Shown here: positions 1 to 8,591 of the stretch, in pieces
Layout: each line of letters opens with the position of its first letter
Position numbering within the stretch: the first letter of the stretch is position 1
Origin: Rhizophagus sp. LPA8_4_AMF
Taxonomy: Eukaryota > Glomeromycota > Glomeromycetes > Glomerales > Glomeraceae
Direction of reading: 5' to 3'
Assembly: GCA_021464525.1 (NCBI GenBank)
Contig: JADRCO010000728.1
Coordinates: 1 to 27,453 of the forward strand
DNA length: 27,453 bases
The notes under the pieces: model-generated
What the model was told of the DNA's origin: nothing
Seen by the model: only the letters and a program-made list of their open reading frames with translations
Databases searched by the model: none
Position numbers and translations under genes: made by a program

Positions 1-105
1 CGATAGGACCGGTTGGTTGTGGTACGGCATGGTGCTATGCGTAATTTTCATGGGAGGAGCATAGTGCGCTTCTTAGGAAGCCCCTTGTGGCAGGGCCGTA
101 GTATT
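1..105. other. GC-rich island at the window edge
   Basis: The first ~105 bases are far richer in G+C than the following kilobase and stop abruptly at the TATTTAATGTATTAAG transition. Frame 1 is open from about position 13 to a stop at about 109, but no family is recognisable. It may be the end of a repeat or gene that continues left of the window. Its boundary with AT-rich DNA is sharp, which favours an inserted or retained repeat end over ordinary intergenic sequence. Confidence 0.3.
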
Positions 106-1255
106 TAATGTATTAAGATTTTCAAAATGCAGTAAAATTAAAAAATAAAAATTTGCAAAATTAATTACAAATTTACCTTTTCTTTTTTAGCAAATTATTT
201 TCACACCACCCTTTTTTTAATTAAGTTATTTTACTTTATTAATTTGGATAAAATAAAATGTATTTTATATTGAACAAATACAAATTTTCTTGTCCAGTAC
301 AATTTTAGTTATAATTTAGTAAAATAATATTAAAAAATAAAGTCAATGTATGAACATATTGAATATTTTGCATCAATAAATAAATATGTGTGAGTAGATT
401 TTGTAAGAAAAAAAAAATGTAAACTTAACAATAATTAAAATATATCTTAATTTGTATATTTTAATTAAACTTATAATACTTAAAATTTTTTTTAATGGAA
501 TAAATTTGCTAAATAAGTAATTTCATTTACGTAAAAAAAATACATATATAAATATAGGGTGATAGTAAAATAAAAAAAAAGTGGTATTACATACGTATGT
601 ACACTAATTTCATATTGTTATTAAGAACATTTCAACATTTTTTCTAATCATTTTAAATACATGACTAAATATTTTTCAAGATATTAAATAAAGTAATGAC
701 CAAATCCATGTAATTTTTTTTTGTATCTTACTTCTATATGATTCAACGTTTTGAATTTTCGTAATGATTATCTTTATAATTATTATTATTGTTTTCATTA
801 ACTTTTTTAATTCATCACTTGCTTCTTTAATTCTATCTTTACATGATAGAAGAGTAATTTGGTATTAATTTTAATTTCAAAATGTGATAGTTTTGTGTCG
901 GTGATTACATAAATGTGTACCGGACGTAGCAAAATCCGAAATTGAATAAAAAAATTATTTCCGAAAGGTTGGTTAAAAGGGCCGTCTGAAAAAGAAGCAC
1001 CAAAATCTAATAAAAAAAAGAAAAGATGTTAAACAACTGGCTTTTTATTTCAATAGTTCAATTAATGAAATATATAAAATTGAAAGTGGCAAGTCATATT
1101 GCATAAAAAGACATTTCATAATAAATTATTCCGAAATACATGAAATGATAATAAATTATTGAAGTCTTTAAAAATTAAGCCATTGTATACAACATTTACA
1201 ACTTATTATATATTTTTTTACTTGAAAATATTTTATTTATAAATTATCATATAGT
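106..1255. other. AT-rich intergenic stretch
   Basis: No supportable gene is seen. The stretch is dominated by A/T homopolymers and short AT-rich words. A short open frame at 913-1032 (one internal TGA at 943, Lys-rich end) looks faintly coding but is too short to support. Confidence 0.5.
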
Positions 1256-1705
1256 TTATATAGAACATATAACATATTTTGTACAAAAAAATTTTCTTTT
1301 TGGCGAAAAAGAGACGGTTATGGAAAAACAAAAAATATAATTTTGTAAAAATATTATATTAAACCTTTCTCGGTTAACATTTCTCAAATAAACTACATTT
1401 CTGGTAATGAGACAGTTATTAAAGATCTCACCTTTGCGCATCTCAAGATGATGATACTTAATGTTATGAAGAGTAGCCCCAATGTTTATGAGCACGTTCA
1501 CAAGGTAACTAAAGTTGCTATAACTTACCGAAGATAACAATAAGTTTAAAGACAAAACTGGCGTTGAACAAAAATTATAAGGTCTCGGGTAATCGGGTAT
1601 CATATTCGCTGTTGTCTGATTATATTTTCTTTTAGTCACAGCTCCACAATTTAATTTATCAAACCAATTTTTAATTGGATCAAAGATCAAATCTCTTTTA
1701 AGCAT
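1256..1705 (-). CDS. Hypothetical protein, 149 aa, single ORF
   Basis: The reading frame starts at ATG 1705-1703 and ends at 1256. I do not recognise the family. It has no clear signal peptide: the N-terminus is charged (MLKRDLIFDPIKNWFDKL) and is followed by a Cys/Lys/Asn-rich segment, PDYPRPYNFC around residues 38-47, and a hydrophobic Leu/Ser stretch near residues 49-68. In DNA this AT-rich about 8-9% of random codons are stops, so a 149-codon open frame is not expected by chance in 27 kb. That is the main evidence. Local G+C is also higher (1400-1640) than in the flanks. A GTAAGT lies within the frame on the coding strand (near 1528), so the true product might be spliced and the last third may be intron. 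Neighbours are AT-rich spacer and, 290 bp upstream, a MITE-like element. It could be a young, lineage-restricted gene or a recently lost one. Confidence 0.4.
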   Translation of the reverse strand: MLKRDLIFDPIKNWFDKLNCGAVTKRKYNQTTANMIPDYPRPYNFCSTPVLSLNLLLSSVSYSNFSYLVNVLINIGATLHNIKYHHLEMRKGEIFNNCLITRNVVYLRNVNRERFNIIFLQNYIFCFSITVSFSPKRKFFCTKYVICSI

Positions 1706-1995
1706 TTAAAAATAAGATTTGTGAAATTTATTTATAAAATTCTTAATAATAAAAATATTTCTTTTATATTATTAAATATTGCTTTAGTACTTTACAACTA
1801 AGTTTCATTTATTAAAAATACATCTAATAATCTTGTTTCTCTACAATTAAATAAAAATTTTATTAGTACCTATATTAAAAATCAGAGAAATTTAATATAA
1901 ACAAAATCTATTTGGAAAACCATCTCTATTGCCATAGTAAAAGTTTTTTCTTATAAGAAATATTTATGGGAATGTCAAAAAATCGCCGCACGGTG

Positions 1996-2344
1996 ATCAT
2001 CGCCTCACCTAAAATTTTTTTTTTTTTGTTTTTAAAATTTTTGACTGAAAGTTCATAATATATACTATGCTACTATATGTAAATTTATGGGTAGAACAAG
2101 TTTCTCTTAGGTCAAAAGGACCGTTTTTCAGTTAGTTTTTGAGAAAAAATGTATTTATAAGCAAAACATTTTTTTGATCTTAAAAAAAAAAAAAAATTTT
2201 TTTTAACAAAATTTTCACAAAATTTTCAAAATTTTAGTGTGGTTGATATTTACTCGTTAAAATTATACTTTTATTCTTATTTTTAAAAAGATGAGCTTGA
2301 TATGATGATAAGAGTCATTTGGATCAGCACGTCAGGCGACTGAT
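1996..2344. mobile_element. MITE-like element with degenerate terminal inverted repeats
   Basis: Two GC-rich termini face each other across ~350 bp of AT-rich DNA with no ORF. The left end reads ATCATCGCCTCACCT (1996-2010). The reverse complement of the right end (2329-2344) reads ATCAGTCGCCTGACGT. These match at 13 of 15 aligned bases with one single-base gap. The interior has long T and A tracts (including about A14-T8 near 2180). Small size, no coding capacity and inverted ends fit a non-autonomous DNA transposon. No clear target-site duplication is visible, so the exact ends are uncertain; the left end may extend outward through CGCCGCACGGTG at 1984-1995. It lies ~360 bp upstream of the Crinkler-protease gene. 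Confidence 0.45.
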
Positions 2345-2703
2345 ATTGATAAAAAAAAGTAAACGAAATAATTATATAGAAGATTAATATAAAACATTAT
2401 TTATTAAAAATTCATTTCATCTTAGCACTAACAAATTTAATCGTAGGGTCGTTGCAATGAATAGTTACTAATTGGACAATTTTAATATCCACTAATCTTT
2501 TAATATTTTTTTGCATCATAGAGATATAATTTTGTTTTTAATATACTGATCAAATTTAAATAAATCAAATTACTCATGCGAAAGAAAAAAAATATTAGTC
2601 ATTATTGCATCATTCACACCTTTTTTTTTCCTTTTTCTTTTTCTGCACTATTTTATTACAGTCTTTTTTTTTACACACGTCCTTTTCAATAATATTTTTA
2701 AAT

Positions 2704-4469
2704 ATGTCTAAAATTTTTCTTGGTGTTGTCTTATTTGACCGAGATGAACCAGGGTCTTTTCCTTTTAAATTTGAACCAGACTTAAAAAAAAGTTTTAATC
2801 TCAATAAAGGCTTAACCAGAATAATTTTAGGTGAAACCTTTAAAATTAGAGATGAACATGAAAATTGTGTTTTTACTATTGAAATAAACAAAGAGTCTAC
2901 TATTAAGAAATTTAAAAGAAAGATTAAAAAAATGATTAAAAAGAAGATTAAAGAGAGACTTAACGAGAGAAGTATTAGCAATATTGTTCACTTAAATCTT
3001 TGGAAAGTTTCAGAAAAAATTATCAGCCTTAAAATGATCAAGGGTACTATTGATAATTATTGGTCAGAGCAACCTTCCGATGATTTCATTCATGTTTTTG
3101 TAGACTACTATTCAGAGCTGAGTCAACATCTAACAGGTTAGTATATTACTTAATATAATATCAATGAAACAAAATTTTCTTTATTTAAAATTATTTGGTA
3201 ATTTATTTACATTTTAACCCAATATGATACGCATAGAAGAAATCACTACCATTGCAGTGAATCTTAATGGACGAAAAATTACTCCAATCATAAAAAGTGA
3301 TCGTTTGAAATATTTTAACGATGTTGAAGATAAATTTGCTACAGTGTTTGAAACACTTCCATTATCAGCAGTAAACATAGGATTGGTAGATAACAAAGAA
3401 TCTATTATCGTCTTTGTTTACGTTTCAGAAGAAACACCGTTCTATTTACCGTCAGAATTTGAAGGGTTTCCCGTTTTAGTTAAATACGATGTTGATCTTG
3501 ATTTTCATCATCGTTCATTTCATGATCTTATGCCTGGCATAAGTATTGATAGTCCAAAAGTTGATGTCTGTACACTTGGAGGTTTGTTTAAAAACATTAC
3601 AGAGCCAAATAAGAATTATATGTTAACAGTTAAACATGGTGTAAAGGAGGAAGGAAGTGAAGTGTTTCAACCAGGAAAATTCGACAAGGTATGCATTTAT
3701 AAAATTATTATTACGTGATATTTTTTCTAACAATTATTCTTAAGATTGACGCTGACCTTTGCGCAAAGGTCTCCCAATATAATTATATTGGATCCAATAA
3801 TAACCTCCATTATATCGATTACGCATTCTGTGAGATTGAGAATCGGAAGATACCAGAAATACCAAATGTTCCATTGGGAAGTAATATTACAATTACTGAA
3901 ATTTGTAATATCAACTCCGAAATAAATGAAACTAATAATCAAGATCTCAATGATATTGTCAACTATGAATATGTCCAAAAAGTTGGAAGAAGTACTTTTA
4001 CAACAGAAGGTTACATTGAAGATAGAGTGAGAGTTTTTTTTCCTCCAGCCATCATTAATGGAAAAAAGAGATTGGATAAAGAACGAAAGAAGAGATTTGC
4101 TTTACGAGTTGTCAGCATAAATAATGAATCTACTAAATTTGGTAAGTTAGTTGAAATAATATTTACACATATGTAATGTGAAATACTTATATTTTGTTTC
4201 CGATTAAATCCAATTTTTAATGTACAGGTATGAAAGGGGATTCAGGCTCCCCAGTATTCGACAATCATGGAAGGTTATGGGGAATTTATATTACGGGCAG
4301 TCATCCATTTTATTACGTTGTTCCTATTGAGTGGATTCTAAACGATGTAAAGGAAAGATTTAATGCCACATTTATTCTCATAACTCATGATCAAAGCCTA
4401 CTCGATCAAAGTCAACCTGATCAAAGCCAATTTGAGATGGCCCAAATTCGCAATCTTTTTTTTTCATGA
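2704..4469 (+). CDS. Crinkler-type header fused to trypsin-like serine protease, 4 exons, 507 aa
   Basis: Exons by frame and splice sites: 2704-3136, 3237-3688, 3745-4141, 4228-4469. Introns are 100, 56 and 86 nt (GTTAGT..TAG, GTATGC..AAG, GTAAGT..CAG), and phases 1, 0 and 1 all restore the frame. ATG 2704 is the first in-frame ATG. Residues ~36-135 resemble a Crinkler (CRN) ubiquitin-like header: LWKV at 99-102, YWSEQP at 119-124, IHVFVD at 129-134. A Lys/Arg-rich helix (68-89) inside it could act as a nuclear localisation signal. Residues ~145-260 contain MPGISI and TLGG, as in the region preceding the protease in NAL1-like and related trypsin-like proteins. The catalytic residues are visible: His278 (TVKHGV), Asp320 (YIDYAF), Ser433 (KGDSGSPVF), then VPIEWI. 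There is no N-terminal signal peptide. The C-terminus has three DQS pentapeptide repeats (482-496). Inferred role: effector-like or intracellular protease. The header call is by motif only; the protease call is firm. Confidence 0.85.
4389..4433 (+). repeat. Three tandem 15-bp units encoding DQSxx
   Basis: GATCAAAG recurs at 4389, 4404 and 4419, exactly 15 bp apart, within the last exon of the Crinkler-protease gene. It encodes DQSLL, DQSQP and DQSQF. The frame-preserving period suggests slippage-type expansion in the C-terminal tail after the catalytic domain, so length may vary between strains. Confidence 0.75.
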
Positions 4470-5056
4470 CAATAGATCTTATAATTAATTGATAATATTT
4501 CATGTATTGTATGACACACACAATTCATTATTATTTGTATAAGCATATAAATTGTGTAAATTTATTACATTTATTTCCTACTAATACCATTATAATAATA
4601 GTAACTATTCACACTGAATAGATTTCTGATAATTTAATTGTAACGGATGAAAGTTTGTTAAAAAATTAAACGAACAACAACATGTAAGGGTGAAAAACTT
4701 GTCAAGGAATTAAAAGAAATGAATAACAAACATAGCGAGTGAAATCTTAGTCAAGAAATGTCAATATCTTTTTTTATGAAAACTTAGAGGAAGTCGATGT
4801 ATATATATATTATTTTTTTTGTAATACAAATTAATACATCGAATACACTAACACATAACGTAATCCTCTTAGTAATTAAAAAAGTCTAAATAGTGATTAT
4901 ACCTTCAGTAGATAAACAATTATAAAAAGTCGGAATAGTGGTTATAACTTGGGACATAGAAAAAGTCTATAGATATTCTTGTATAAGAAGCAGCATATTA
5001 TATTTTCATACCTCTATTAATTTCTTGGAGATTAACCTTAGGAGCACTTTACAAGA
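4470..5056. other. Intergenic stretch downstream of the protease gene
   Basis: AT-rich spacer with no ORF of note. It presumably holds the 3' UTR and polyadenylation site of the gene ending at 4469. Short repeated phrases such as AAAAAGTC (near 4881, 4925 and 4969) are spaced roughly 44 bp apart (AAAAAGTCTAAATAGTG, AAAAAGTCGGAATAGTG, AAAAAGTCTATAG), a small degenerate tandem repeat. Confidence 0.45.
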
Positions 5057-5179
5057 ATGAAAAATTCTTTTGTATTAAAAATTTACCAACCAGGCAATTT
5101 TCAAGTAAACTTAATTTCTAATTTTTATGATGGACAAGTTTTATCCTTTGGAAAGTTAAATGGGAAAAGACAATCTTAA
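5057..5179 (+). pseudogene. Fragment of an unrecognised dispersed coding family (copy 1)
   Basis: A 40-codon frame runs from ATG 5057 to TAA 5177-5179. The block DGQVLSFGKLNGK near its end is matched by LLSFGRLNGKGHGV in copy 2 at 15 kb. At DNA level, 5132-5183 and 15075-15128 align at roughly 80% by eye. The upstream part (KIYQPGN.. in this frame) also has a decayed counterpart at about 14946. Because two copies in one window share a protein-like block with conservative K/R exchange, the frame was probably coding. I do not recognise the family; it could be part of a gene family or a transposon product. This copy ends early compared with copy 2, so it is treated as a truncated remnant. Confidence 0.4.
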
Positions 5180-5180
5180 A

Positions 5181-5196
5181 TACAGTATATACTGTA
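5181..5196. promoter_or_regulatory. Perfect 16-bp palindrome TACAGTATATACTGTA
   Basis: The site is a perfect dyad of two TACAGTA/TACTGTA half-sites and is followed directly by CGTACG. The half-site occurs 21 times in the window (see findings). A dyad of this size could bind a dimeric regulator or could be part of a repeat; which of the two cannot be decided here. Confidence 0.35.
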
Positions 5197-5202
5197 CGTA
5201 CG

Positions 5203-6949
5203 AAAAATACAAATTGCCTGTATGTTTATATTATCTAATTTAATTAACTAATTTTGGATATTAATTACATAATATATAAAGAATATTAACTAGCGAATCG
5301 GTTATTTTCTAAAACAATCCACATTAATGACGGGAAAATGATTTTTTTTTTGTGTAATTTTTTTATGGCGTAAATCACATGATCTTTCGAGACCATCGAT
5401 ATACGGCATTACCCATTTTCACTAACCCCTACAGGATTCGTAAATAAAATTAAATAATGTCATATTATGTCATTTATTCAAGAATCAAGATTATAAGCAT
5501 ATGTCTTTAAACCATTATTATTTCTTAATTATTTTATTTTTTATTTTATTTTTGTTGATTTTACATGGAAGACCACAATTCGGAATGGTACTGTGTACTT
5601 AGGATAATTCCTAACTTTACTTTTATTATTTTAGAAACATATCAAGAAATGCTAAAAATTGTATGTGATATTTGTAAAGAATTTCGGTATAACATGCATT
5701 AATTTTAATTCTGGCCAAAATTAACCATTTCGGCTGGAATTAAGCATTTTTTTAAAATTATAATAATATAAAGGTATGCTAAAAAAGGATACATTGATAT
5801 ATCAAAAAAAAAAAAAAATCTGGAGAGAAATATTAAAGATAATACTTGGTATGTATATCATTTATTGATTTTACGATAATTCCTAAAATTATAATAAATT
5901 AATTGATTTTTGCATTATATGATTGAGATCTATTTTGAAAATGGCATATTTTTTTTTTGTAGCTAAAGAATTTTGCAAATTAATTAAGGGTAAATCTAAA
6001 TCCAGCCTTATGTGTGATGCTTATATCTCGCCTTTATTCCAAAAAAGGATATTTTTTATGCCAATCATTTAATTTTGACCAGAATTAAATACGTCATGTA
6101 ATTTAACGAAAAAAAACTGAAAAAAATTTTGTCAATATATACTGCATATTTTTTTAAAAGAAGGTTGTAAATTAATTTACAGATTTTTGTTACAAAATGT
6201 GAAATTTAAGCATCATACAGAGGGGTGAGATACATATTTATTCATTAATTAATATCATTCTTCCTAAATTATTTAAAAATTATTCTTCAAAAATTTAAAT
6301 ACATATGCTCTCTTTTCCCGAATATACCATTTTTTTGAGAAAGGTCATGTTTATAGAACGCTATATCAGATATTCATTGTTTGTAATAATAATACTATTT
6401 GTTAATTTTGTTTCATCCATGATCTAACGCTTATACATAAATACGTATACGTTGTCTTAAGCAAACGTCACAATGTAACGTATCTATTACAAAAAAATAT
6501 ATATTTCCATGTTGTGTTCGTTCAACAAGTGTGTAAAAATGATTATTTCCTTTTTAGATCAGTCAGCTGAGCAAATAATCAATAGACTATTAAATGCGAA
6601 ACGTAAATCCCACTCGTTATGCATTTGTAATAAATATCAATACAAATGCTTTCTCATTATTGCTTCATTGTATGGTCATCAATGTGGATCGAACCATGTA
6701 TCTTGACGTTGCACATACTGTATATGATTAATTTTTAAGAATTATTTCATTATACACACTCATTTTAAAGAGATAATATCTATTAACAAACACAACTAGA
6801 ATCATTGCCAAAAATAGATAAATTATGCCACGGGTTTTCTTTATACTGTATATAGTTTCTGGGGTCCTTGCAATACAAGTAGTTTAAAAACTAGGGTGGG
6901 GTTCAAATACATTATACAAACAAACCCAGAATTTTTCATTTTTGTTTTA
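5203..6949. other. AT-rich intergenic region upstream of the kelch gene
   Basis: No firm gene. Two small ATG-initiated frames are present: 5565-5702 (45 aa, contains CDIC) and 5941-6072 (43 aa, Lys/Ser-rich middle, hydrophobic end). Each is short enough to be chance. Each is followed within ~15 bp of its stop by an AATTCTGG/CCAGAATT word (5707, 6079) that is scattered through the window. A 65-aa frame at 6509-6706 has no recognisable motif. Two TACTGTA half-sites lie at 6716 and 6844. Confidence 0.4.
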
Positions 6950-6994
6950 TTTTTTTTTTTTAAAAAAAAAATAAAAATAAAAATAAAAAAAAAA
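6950..6994 (+). repeat. T12-A10 homopolymer dyad and (TAAAAA)n tract in the kelch 5' leader
   Basis: T12 (6950-6961) is followed at once by A10 (6962-6971), then repeated TAAAAA units, ending 6 bp before the kelch start codon. Transcribed, the T/A junction could form an all A-U hairpin. Poly(dA:dT) tracts exclude nucleosomes in fungi, so it may instead mark the core promoter. Length is likely to vary between strains. Confidence 0.6.
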
Positions 6995-7000
6995 GCAATA

Positions 7001-8591
7001 ATGTTAATGTCTCTAACGTATATTATGTTATGGCTTTTGTGTCAATCATTCGTTAAAACAAATTGCCAAACAACACTTTTTAACCCAAAACCACGATATT
7101 CTCATGCTGCAGCACTTATTGACGATAAACTTTACATTTTTGGCGGACACGATATATATTCGGGCGATGGAGATGTTGGAACTGACTTGTTTTATCTTGA
7201 TTTTTCTGTTCCGTTTAACACTCAAGAACTATTATGGACAAATATATCAAAGGCTAATAATATTCCAACACATGGAATTACTGCATCTATGAAAGGTGGA
7301 GAAAACAACACATTATTCTTATATGTAGGAAGAAATAGTCCGAATTCAGTTTTAGTTTACACATATAACCCACAAAGTAATTCATGGAATATTCCAGAAA
7401 TAACTGGAGTTAGCCCTAAAAAAAAAAGGACTTTGACGAGCGTTATAGATAATGGAAAGATGTATTTGTGGGGCGGATACAGTATTGATGATAGAAAATA
7501 CGTTGATGATATGCTTATTTTAGACACTATAAATCTTGTTTGGGAAATTGGAAGTTCAGATGGCGCACCAACTCCTAGAATTCAATATAGTGCTGTCTTG
7601 TTACCTAATAATAACATTATTTATTTTGGTAATCAATTGATTTATTGTATTTCTCAATATTTTTCGTTGATTTATAAATTTCTATCATTTAGGCGGTTTG
7701 GATGATACGGGAAAAATAACATTAAATAAAGTAAAGTATTCGAAAATATTTCAAATTATTTTGCAGGTCAGATATTCTTTGCGATAATAATTTTATTTTT
7801 TAATATTATAGGTTTTTATATATAATACAATCAATAATAATTGGATTGATAAAGTAATTTATTGTTGTTGTTTAGAAAATATATGATGATAATTAATTAA
7901 TGTAAACATAAATATTTACAACATTTATAGGAAACCTCAGGGAAAAAAATACCTCAAAATAGATTCGGGTTTTCTACAGTTCTTGGTATGTATTTAAACA
8001 AGAAATAATAATTATAACACACAGTGCTAATTATAATGTAAATTTTATTCTAATAGGATTGGATGGTCAAAGGATAATAATTTTTGGAGGCAATCCTATT
8101 ACTGCTTTGAGTGAAATTACTTCACCTGATGAATCACTTTATGTGTTGAAATTATCAAATTTTGAATGGTATATTCCAAAGATTACTGGAAACACAGAAC
8201 CCAGATATAATCATAGAGCAAATGTGATTGGAAATTATATGGTTGTATCATTTGGTAAGTATATTTTTTTTTTTATAATATTAAATTGAGTTTTTGCTTA
8301 AATGTAATTATTTTAATAACAGGAGAAGGTTACAAAATATTAAATGGGCCGAGTGATATATTATTACTTGACATTAGTAATAATGATGAGTATGTATGGA
8401 CGAAAGACTACAAGCCTACTATAGATAACAAAGATAATAAATTAACTATTATTATAATTATAGGAACTTTGATTTCTTTAATTGGTAGTGTTTTATTATT
8501 AATTTCAAGTTTCTATTTGTATAAAGAGAGTAAAAAGTACAAGGTTAAAAAAGAGCTACAATCAATTCCTCATATGTATAGTTATAATTGA
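7001..8591 (+). CDS. Secreted/surface kelch-repeat protein with C-terminal membrane anchor, 6 exons, 409 aa
   Basis: Exons: 7001-7628, 7693-7730, 7812-7853, 7931-7985, 8057-8254, 8323-8591. All introns are GT-AG, 64-81 nt long, and the phases keep one frame. ATG 7001 gives a signal peptide (hydrophobic YIMLWLLC, cleavage likely near Cys22-Gln23); ATG 7007 is an alternative start. Kelch blades are visible from PRYSHAAALIDDKLYIFGG (residues 31-49), through YLWGGY (~155-160), PTPRIQYSAVL (~190-200), IIYFGG (~206-211), RIIIFGG (~260-266), to EPRYNHRANV (~302-311). The usual GG doublets and aromatic pairs of beta-propeller blades are present. Residues ~360-386 form one transmembrane helix, followed by a Lys-rich cytoplasmic tail (ESKKYKVKKE). 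This fits the large class of AM-fungal kelch/galactose-oxidase-propeller surface proteins. No catalytic oxidase residues are evident, so a binding role is inferred. Three internal exons are only 38, 42 and 55 nt. Confidence 0.88.

Noticed and set aside
913-1032. Short plus-strand frame with one TGA and a Lys-rich end
   Set aside because: At 39 codons with one stop, this is within chance. No homologous copy exists in the window.
2605-2703. N-terminal extension of the Crinkler-protease frame with a hydrophobic, signal-like stretch
   Set aside because: There is no ATG in this part (the frame opens at TTG) and the text is T-tract translation (poly-Phe). ATG 2704 is the first usable start, so no signal peptide is claimed.
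2610-2981. 123-codon minus-strand frame of Leu/Ile/Ser/Phe repeats
   Set aside because: It is the antisense of the A-rich exon 1 of the Crinkler-protease gene, which has matching splice sites and domains.
6509-6706. 65-codon plus-strand frame with several Cys
   Set aside because: It has a proper ATG but no motif, and frames of this length are expected several times by chance at this composition.
6680-6730. Possible tRNA on the minus strand (GGTTCGATCC B-box-like word)
   Set aside because: No A box, no T-stem pairing and no acceptor stem can be formed around it.
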